A stretch of DNA of 64,000 nucleotides from Phycisphaerae bacterium (lineage in GTDB: Bacteria > Planctomycetota > Phycisphaerae > UBA1845). How positions within the stretch are numbered: position 1 is the first letter of the stretch; each line of letters begins with the position of its first letter. Shown here piece after piece: positions 59,123-64,000 of this stretch. The stretch is taken from the NCBI GenBank assembly GCA_029260015.1, contig JAJDEB010000008.1:318937-382936 (forward strand). Reading direction: 5' to 3'. The notes under the pieces are model-generated. The model saw nothing but the letters and a program-made list of their open reading frames with translations. It had not been told where the DNA came from and searched no databases. Both the position numbers and the translations under genes were made by a program.

Positions 59123-61152
59123 GCACCGCCCAAACCGCAAATCCCAAACGCCTGCAAGCCTCCGACTCCAAGCTCACCGTTCCCGATCGGCTGGATCTGA
59201 TCTGCGCGTGTGACGCGATCACGTTGGAAGCCGTAGCAACTGACGGCGACACCGAATCGATCCCCCGCTTCTCGATGATCGCCTACACCGGCGAGCCCAT
59301 GCGGATTGAGGGTTGGCGTTATCCGGTGGTCGTCGACCTTGAGGGTATGTCGATCCCGTCGCAGCGTCGCCCGGTGCGTTTTGGGCACAGCATGTACGCC
59401 GGTGTTGGGCACACCGAACGCATCGCCGTCGATGGCGGCAAGTTGATCGCTGAAGGCATTGTGTCGCGGGATACGCAAGCCGCGCGGGAAGTCGTGTCGA
59501 GCGGTAAGCGGGGATTTCCGTGGCAGGCGTCGATTGGGGCGCAGGTGTCGCAGGCGGATTTCGTGCGGAGTGGCAAAAGCGCCACGGTGAATGAAAAGAC
59601 GTTTGACGGTCCGCTGTACGTCGCCCGACGAACATCGCTTGGTGAAATCAGTTTTGTGGACCTCGGCGCGGATGGCAATACGAGCGCGTCCATCGCGGCG
59701 CAGCAGGAGAATCAAGAGATGGAAGATACCACTATCACCGATACCGAAGAATCAACGGCAACCACAACGGAAGCCAAGCCGACGCAAGCAACGCCGACAG
59801 ACATCGCTGGCAAGCAGGACAAATCGCCCGTGAATGCCGTCGCTGACATGCGCGCTGAAGCGATCGCAGAATCCAAGCGCCTCTCGGCTTTGCGCCGCAT
59901 CTGCGCTGGCAAGTTCACAGAGATCGAGGAACAAGCCATCGCCGAGGGCTGGTCCACCGATAAGTGCGAACTGGAAGTTCTGCGTGCATCACGGCCCAAG
60001 ACGCCGGCCATTCACAGCATCGACACTTCGCTGGGCGGTAACGTGCTCGAAGCCGCGTGCATGCTCACCGCGAAACTCGGTGAGGTCGAGCAACTGTACG
60101 ACGAACAGACGTTGGATGCAGCATCCAAACGTTTCCGCGGTGGCATCGGATTGCAGGAATTGTTGCTCGAAGCCGCTTGGGCCAACGGGTATGACGGCCG
60201 CAACTTCCGCGACAGCCGCAGCGTTTTGCGATGTGCGTTTGGCCACAATCTGCAAGCCGGGTTTTCGACCATCGACATCGGCGGGATTCTGTCGAACGTC
60301 GCCAACAAGTTCCTGCTCGAAGGCTTCTTCAGTGTCGAACGCGTCTGGCGAAACATCACCAGCGTACGCAACGTGTCCGACTTCAAGACCGTGACGAGCT
60401 ATCGACTGATCGGTAAGGATCAGTACGAGAAGGTGGCACCCGGCGGTGAGTTGAAGCACGGAACGCTGGGCGAAGAGACTTACAGCAACAAGGCCGACAC
60501 GTTTGGTTTGCTCCTGTCCATCGATCGACGTGATCTGATCAACGACGATCTGGGTGCGATCACCACCGTGCCCCGCAAGCTGGGACGCGGATCGGGCTTG
60601 AAGATCAATGATGTGTTCTGGACCACGTTCCTGGCCAACAGCGACTTCTTCAAGGTCGCCAACAGCAACTATCTGAGCGGCGCTGACACCGTGCTGGGGA
60701 TCGACGGATTGACCCAGGCCGAGGTCGCATTCCTCAACCAGGTCGATGCCGACGGCAAGCCCATCGGTGTGATGCCGCAGATCGTGCTGGTTCCGACGGC
60801 GCTCAGCGCCATGGGAACGATGCTCTACAAATCGCTGGAGATTCGAAATACGTCGGCTTCGACGAAGTATCCGATCGCCAACCCGCATGCCGGCAAGTTC
60901 CGTGTGGAGGTCAGCCGCTATCTCGCGAATGCGCAGTACACCGGCGCCAGTGACAAGGCGTGGTACCTGTTGGCAGCCCCCGACGATCTGCCCGTGATCG
61001 AAACGGCGTTCCTTAATGGACAAGAGTCGCCCACGATCGAAACGGCCGAAGCCGACTTCAATGTGCTGGGCGTGCAGATGCGCGGGTATCACGATTTTGG
61101 TTGCGCGTTGCAGGAGCCGCGCGGTGGGATCAAGAGTAAGGGCGAGGCGTGA
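59119..61152 (+). CDS. Prohead protease-major capsid fusion (Mu gpT-like capsid)
   Basis: 677 residues. The N-terminal part (about 20-200) is a prohead protease: VVVDLEGMSIPSQRRPVRFG, then GFPWQASIGAQV and SLGEISFVDLGAD. A Thr/Glu-rich linker at about 200-240 may serve as scaffold. The C-terminal part (about 275-677) is a Mu gpT-like major capsid protein (FRDSRSVLRCAFGHNLQAGF onward). In most phages these are separate genes. Autocleavage would release the capsid domain. Confidence 0.85.
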   Translation: MSTAQTANPKRLQASDSKLTVPDRLDLICACDAITLEAVATDGDTESIPRFSMIAYTGEPMRIEGWRYPVVVDLEGMSIPSQRRPVRFGHSMYAGVGHTERIAVDGGKLIAEGIVSRDTQAAREVVSSGKRGFPWQASIGAQVSQADFVRSGKSATVNEKTFDGPLYVARRTSLGEISFVDLGADGNTSASIAAQQENQEMEDTTITDTEESTATTTEAKPTQATPTDIAGKQDKSPVNAVADMRAEAIAESKRLSALRRICAGKFTEIEEQAIAEGWSTDKCELEVLRASRPKTPAIHSIDTSLGGNVLEAACMLTAKLGEVEQLYDEQTLDAASKRFRGGIGLQELLLEAAWANGYDGRNFRDSRSVLRCAFGHNLQAGFSTIDIGGILSNVANKFLLEGFFSVERVWRNITSVRNVSDFKTVTSYRLIGKDQYEKVAPGGELKHGTLGEETYSNKADTFGLLLSIDRRDLINDDLGAITTVPRKLGRGSGLKINDVFWTTFLANSDFFKVANSNYLSGADTVLGIDGLTQAEVAFLNQVDADGKPIGVMPQIVLVPTALSAMGTMLYKSLEIRNTSASTKYPIANPHAGKFRVEVSRYLANAQYTGASDKAWYLLAAPDDLPVIETAFLNGQESPTIETAEADFNVLGVQMRGYHDFGCALQEPRGGIKSKGEA

Positions 61153-61190
61153 TCGTCAAAGTGATTAATGCCACAGCGAGTGGAGATTAA

Positions 61191-61535
61191 ATGATGGCAA
61201 CAGCTACCTACGTGCAACACGGTGATGCGATCGATTACACGCCCGGCGCAGATGTCGCCGCCGGTGATGTGGTCGTGCAAGGTGAATTGGTCGGCATCGC
61301 CAAGACCGCGATCGCGGCCAATCTGATCGGTGCAATTGCGGTATCCGGTGTGTTCGATGTGCCCAAGGCAACGGGCGCAAGTACCGCGATCACCGCCGGC
61401 GCGAACGTGTACTGGGACGCGACCAACAGCGTGGCGACCACCGACGATGACACCGGCAACAACAAGCTGCTGGGCAAGACTGCGCTCGCTGCGGCTGACG
61501 GTGATGCGACGGTGCGCGTTCGCCTGATGCAGTGA
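61191..61535 (+). CDS. DUF2190 capsid decoration/cement protein
   Basis: 114 residues of the DUF2190 family, which coats and stabilises the capsid. YVQHGDAIDYTPGADVAAGD then GTAVSG-like IAVSGVFDVPKATG and VYWDATNSVATT are characteristic. It starts 38 bases after the capsid gene. Confidence 0.85.
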   Translation: MMATATYVQHGDAIDYTPGADVAAGDVVVQGELVGIAKTAIAANLIGAIAVSGVFDVPKATGASTAITAGANVYWDATNSVATTDDDTGNNKLLGKTALAAADGDATVRVRLMQ

Positions 61536-61551
61536 TCGGGGGTGGAAAGCC

Positions 61552-61941
61552 ATGACCGATTTGTTGCGTCAAGGTGCCGCCTGGCTGGATGGTCAGCGTC
61601 ATACGCACCTGACGCAGACCGTGTCGTATCAGCGCGGGGCAGATTCCGTCGAATTGGCCGCCACGATCGGTCGCACGGAATTCGAGCAGGCTGACGACTA
61701 CGGCGTGCTCCATCGGATCGAAGCGCGTGACTACATCATTCGCACGGCGGACTTGCTGCTCGCCGGTGAAACGCAGCTGCCCAAGGCCGGTGATCAGATT
61801 CGGGAGACGGACGGCGCAGTGACCCATGTATACGAAGTGATGGCGCCGGGCGGTGAACCGCCATGGCGTTACAGCGATCCGTACCGCGTGGCGCTGCGGA
61901 TTCATACGAAGCACGTGAAAACGGAAACTGATGGTCCATGA
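61552..61941 (+). CDS. Head-tail connector-type protein
   Basis: 129 residues. TDLLRQGAAWLDGQRHTHLT then DYIIRTADLLLAGETQLPKAGD and PWRYSDPYRVALRIHTKHV. The composition and position (after DUF2190, before tail genes) suggest a head-tail adaptor of the gpFII type, but the family is not secure. Overlaps the next gene by 4 bases. Confidence 0.6.
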   Translation: MTDLLRQGAAWLDGQRHTHLTQTVSYQRGADSVELAATIGRTEFEQADDYGVLHRIEARDYIIRTADLLLAGETQLPKAGDQIRETDGAVTHVYEVMAPGGEPPWRYSDPYRVALRIHTKHVKTETDGP

Positions 61942-62366
61942 GTACCGTGATTGACATTGCTGACGCAGTTGTCGCCAGTTTGAACCTCGGATCGTTCGAA
62001 CCGCCGGTTACCGCAGTTCGAAAATATGTTCCGGCGGTTGAGTTGTCGGACCTGGTCGAACTGAGCGTCACGGTCGTACCGAAGTCGGCAGAGATCACTA
62101 CGGCAACGCGCACCAGCAGTAACTTCGATTGCACGATCGACATCGGCGTCCAGCAAAAAGTGAACCCGGAGGAACCGACGGAACTCGATGCCCTCGCGGA
62201 TTTGGCTGAGCAAATCGTCGATCACCTGCGGCTCAAGTCGCTCGACGGGTTTTCCGGAGCGGCGTGGTTGTCGATCGCCAACGAACCGGTGTTCGCCCCT
62301 GAGCACTTAGATCAACAGCGGGTTTTTACCAGCGTCGTGAGCGTCACGTATCGCGTGCGGAGATAG
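61938..62366 (+). CDS. Tail completion/minor tail protein
   Basis: 142 residues. IDIADAVVASLNLGSF then TIDIGVQQKVNPEE and VFTSVVSVTYRVRR. Resembles neck or tail-terminator proteins (gpU/Z-like) in position and size. No catalytic motif. Family not secure. ATG overlaps the upstream stop. Confidence 0.6.
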   Translation: MSTVIDIADAVVASLNLGSFEPPVTAVRKYVPAVELSDLVELSVTVVPKSAEITTATRTSSNFDCTIDIGVQQKVNPEEPTELDALADLAEQIVDHLRLKSLDGFSGAAWLSIANEPVFAPEHLDQQRVFTSVVSVTYRVRR

Positions 62367-62370
62367 TGTC

Positions 62371-62643
62371 GTGGCCAACAACGCTGTACTTCGAATCATC
62401 GACTTAACCACCACGTGGGTTCCGCTGGCTGATGAACCGTTGGTGGCGAACGTCACCATCATGCAGTTTCAGCCGGCAGGTTTTGAGGTCGCAGGAACCC
62501 ACTTCAACATCCGGCACGGCGCGGAAACGTCGCGCTGGCCAATCGGTAAAGACGTGAGATTGTCTGGTGTCGATCTCAACACGATTGAAGTGAACTCGAC
62601 ATTCGCGAACACGCAGTTGCTGGTGATCGGCAACACGCGCTGA
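62371..62643 (+). CDS. Small beta-rich phage structural protein
   Basis: 90 residues, GTG start. IDLTTTWVPLADEPLVANVT then FEVAGTHFNIRHGAETSRWP looks beta-rich. It precedes the tail tube gene by 12 bases. Role unknown; probably tail-associated. Confidence 0.6.
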   Translation: MANNAVLRIIDLTTTWVPLADEPLVANVTIMQFQPAGFEVAGTHFNIRHGAETSRWPIGKDVRLSGVDLNTIEVNSTFANTQLLVIGNTR

Positions 62644-62655
62644 GGAGGGAGTTGC

Positions 62656-63147
62656 ATGGCAATCAAGTTGGGAATGAACGGGAAGATGTACTACCTCGGC
62701 ACGGGAACCCGCGCCAGTTGGGGCACGCCCGATGCTGATGGCATTTACGGTGGTTCGGCTCCGTCCGGACTGGTGGAACTTGGAAACGTCCGCGATGTGA
62801 CCTTGAACCTCGAGGAAGGTGAAGCCGACGTGACCACCCGCGCCAACAACGGCTGGCGGGCGACGGAACCCACGCTCAAGGAAGGCAGCGTCGAATTTGA
62901 AATGGCTTACGACCCGGCTGATACGGGCTTCGCGAAGATTCTTGGGGGATGGCTCAACCGGACGGTGCTGCCCATGGCCATCCTCGACGGTGACGAAATC
63001 GACGTGGGCACGATGGGCCTGTGGGCCGACTTCAAGGTGATCAGTTTTTCAAAGGGTGAGCCGCTCGAAGAAGGGCAAATGGTCAGCGTCACGATCAAAC
63101 CGGCGTACTCGGATGTCGCGCCCGAATGGGTGAAGGTGACATCATGA
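62656..63147 (+). CDS. Major tail tube protein
   Basis: 163 residues. The tube of a long non-contractile tail. KLGMNGKMYYLGTGTRASWG then ELGNVRDVTLNLEEGEADVT and WVKVTS; typical phage tail tube composition. GAGGGAG precedes the ATG. It overlaps the chaperone start by 4 bases (ATGA). Confidence 0.8.
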   Translation: MAIKLGMNGKMYYLGTGTRASWGTPDADGIYGGSAPSGLVELGNVRDVTLNLEEGEADVTTRANNGWRATEPTLKEGSVEFEMAYDPADTGFAKILGGWLNRTVLPMAILDGDEIDVGTMGLWADFKVISFSKGEPLEEGQMVSVTIKPAYSDVAPEWVKVTS

Positions 63148-63635
63148 AGCAGTTCACGGACAACGCCGGAAGAACGTGGACCATCGCCATCAACGTGGAC
63201 GCGATCAAGCGGGTGAAGGGTATGCTCGACGTGAACCTGCTGGAGATTGTCGAAGGGACGCTGATCGAACGGTTGATCCGTGACCCCGTACTTCTGTGCG
63301 ATGTGGTGTATGTGGTCTGCAAGCCGGAAGCGGACGAGAAGAACGTCACCGATGAAGACTTCGGTCGCGCCATGGCTGGCGACGCCATCGAACACGCAAC
63401 GAAGGCGGTGCTCGAAGAGCTCGTGGGTTTTTCCCCCAGCCCGAGGGATCGGGCGAACCTGACGCGGGTACTCGAGACAACCTGGCGTGTGATGGACAAG
63501 GCAAGGGACATGGTCGAAGCCAAGCTAACCAGCAGCGAACTCGAAAAAACCATCGAACAAGCGTTGCAGAATGCGAGCGACTCATCTGGCAGTGTGCCGG
63601 TGTCCTCGGTCTCGAACCCGGTCCCTTCACCTTAG
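63144..63635 (+). CDS. Tail assembly chaperone, 0-frame product (G-like)
   Basis: 163 residues. Opens MKQFTDNAGRTWTIAINVDA; a helical N-terminal part, then DVVYVVCKPEADEKNVTDED and EELVGFSPSPRDRANLTRVL. The 0-frame ends in a Ser/Val-rich tail. The other frame from 63550 continues family-like sequence, so this is the G half of a G/GT pair. The likely slip site is the A6 run at 63544-63549. Confidence 0.78.
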   Translation: MKQFTDNAGRTWTIAINVDAIKRVKGMLDVNLLEIVEGTLIERLIRDPVLLCDVVYVVCKPEADEKNVTDEDFGRAMAGDAIEHATKAVLEELVGFSPSPRDRANLTRVLETTWRVMDKARDMVEAKLTSSELEKTIEQALQNASDSSGSVPVSSVSNPVPSP

Positions 63636-63835
63636 ATGAACTGACCCGCATGGCCGAATCCCGTACACGGGATGCATGGGGTCGAACGTCGTCGCTGATG
63701 GCGCTAATGGCCAATTGCAATCGCGACCCGAAAAAATCGAGAGCGTATCGCCCCAGTGATTTTGATCCATCCAGCAAAACCGGTCAGCCGGTCCAAGCGG
63801 ACTTCAACCTCTTGCGCGATGTTTTTGTCAAGTAG
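63550..63835 (+). CDS. Tail assembly chaperone, -1 frame extension (T-like)
   Basis: No independent start is required; the frame is entered by a -1 shift at A6 (63544-63549, in GAA-AAA-ACC). After the shift the frame has no stop through LIWQCAGVLGLEPGPFTLDE and LTRMAESRTRDAWGRTS, to ANCNRDPKKSRAYRPSDFDP, ending at TAG 63833-63835. This matches the typical T-domain of siphovirus chaperones. The fused product would be about 230 residues. Confidence 0.65.
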
Positions 63836-63932
63836 CCTGGGCACGATCGGATGGTCGGGTGCGCTGCGTTTCAAACTTCTGTTAGAGGTCGGAATAGTCA
63901 TCACGATTTTGAATCTGGTGGGTTGCCTGTGA
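63819..63932 (+). CDS. Small membrane peptide between chaperone and next tail gene
   Basis: 37 residues from ATG 63819: MFLSSSLGTIGWSGALRFKL followed by a strongly hydrophobic stretch LLEVGIVITILNLVGCL. It overlaps the chaperone end by 17 bases and the next start by 4 bases (GTGA). Overlaps on both sides suggest coupling, but the gene is short and unsupported by family. Confidence 0.4.
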   Translation: MFLSSSLGTIGWSGALRFKLLLEVGIVITILNLVGCL

Positions 63933-64000
63933 TTGATATGCGCATCAAACAACTGTTCTTCGACAAAGCCAAGGTCGTCCGCGCGGTGGACAAAGCGCGG
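63929..64000 (+). CDS. Phage structural protein, 5' part only (runs off window)
   Basis: The 24 codons seen from GTG 63929 read MIDMRIKQLFFDKAKVVRAV then DKAR. The opening fits proteins that follow the tail chaperone in this phage type (minor tail or gp10-like), but too little is present to name it. Confidence 0.6.
   Translation, partial: MIDMRIKQLFFDKAKVVRAVDKAR

Larger units (their letters stand above)
34931..64000. mobile_element. Prophage of siphovirus type, right end outside window
   Basis: A recombinase cassette is followed by replication, packaging, head and tail genes in canonical order, with tight overlaps. The right boundary is not in the window. The left boundary is uncertain: the recombinase cassette (34931-37630) also occurs on its own in other genomes, so the phage proper might begin near 37.7 or 40 kb. 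The late operon is interrupted by host-type DNA at 54.2-57.4 kb. Confidence 0.7.

Noticed and set aside
59989..61092. A 367-codon - strand frame across the capsid gene
   Set aside because: Antisense shadow of the capsid domain; no ribosome site and no recognised family.

Overview
The window reads as a chromosomal segment of a Gram-negative, LPS-making Planctomycetota bacterium, most likely Phycisphaerae-like. This is an inference from the LpxC-FabZ fusion, the BamA-Skp-LpxD-LpxC/FabZ-LpxA order, a PEP-CTERM protein, dockerin-like Ca-binding repeats on a secreted beta-helix protein, and moderate GC. No 16S gene is present to confirm it.

Region 1 (1-13.4 kb) is housekeeping, all on the + strand. 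It holds the prs 3' end, rplY, pth, rpsF, ssb, rplI and dnaB (translation and replication), then an envelope cluster: bamA, skp, lpxD, lpxC-fabZ, lpxA and a Gfo/Idh oxidoreductase that may be GnnA. Region 2 (13.5-28.2 kb) is mixed host genes: an ArsR/SRPBCC/DUF4287/membrane-protein operon behind a palindromic operator; two divergent Fpg/Nei-type glycosylases; a - strand run of cysteine desulfurase, MTA phosphorylase and a PQQ-type propeller; a 1144-residue LptC/LptA-like protein; orphan larE; a WaaP-type kinase; and a di-heme cytochrome c peroxidase.

Region 3 (28.4-32.7 kb) is a complete 4.2-kb integrated element in tRNA-Asn(GUU). It has 48-bp identical att repeats, a tyrosine integrase, and a convergent - strand set coding for a ribbon-helix-helix regulator, a Rep_trans-type rolling-circle initiator, a zinc-ribbon protein and a sigma-region-2-like protein. 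The displaced tRNA terminator lies just outside attR. Region 4 (32.7-34.9 kb) is a scar zone with repeats, a truncated 5' gene end, a PEP-CTERM gene and a group II intron domain V remnant.

Region 5 (34.9 kb to the right edge) looks like a siphovirus-type prophage that runs out of the window. A serine-recombinase cassette (recombinase frameshifted in a T run) is followed by a large unrecognised protein, paired palindromes and a sigma-like protein. The replication module has a Sak4-like ATPase, a DUF669 SSB-like protein, a DEAH helicase with an SSB-like C-terminal tip, and a primase/DUF3987 protein that probably starts at CTG. Next come a ParB-methyltransferase, a small - strand operon with a HARE-HTH protein, and the late genes: terminase, zinc ribbon, nuclease, portal, protease-capsid fusion, DUF2190, connectors, tail tube and a tail chaperone with a likely -1 frameshift. 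The late operon is interrupted at 54.2-57.4 kb by host-type DNA carrying a secreted beta-helix/dockerin gene, a tpiA 5' fragment and a strong terminator.
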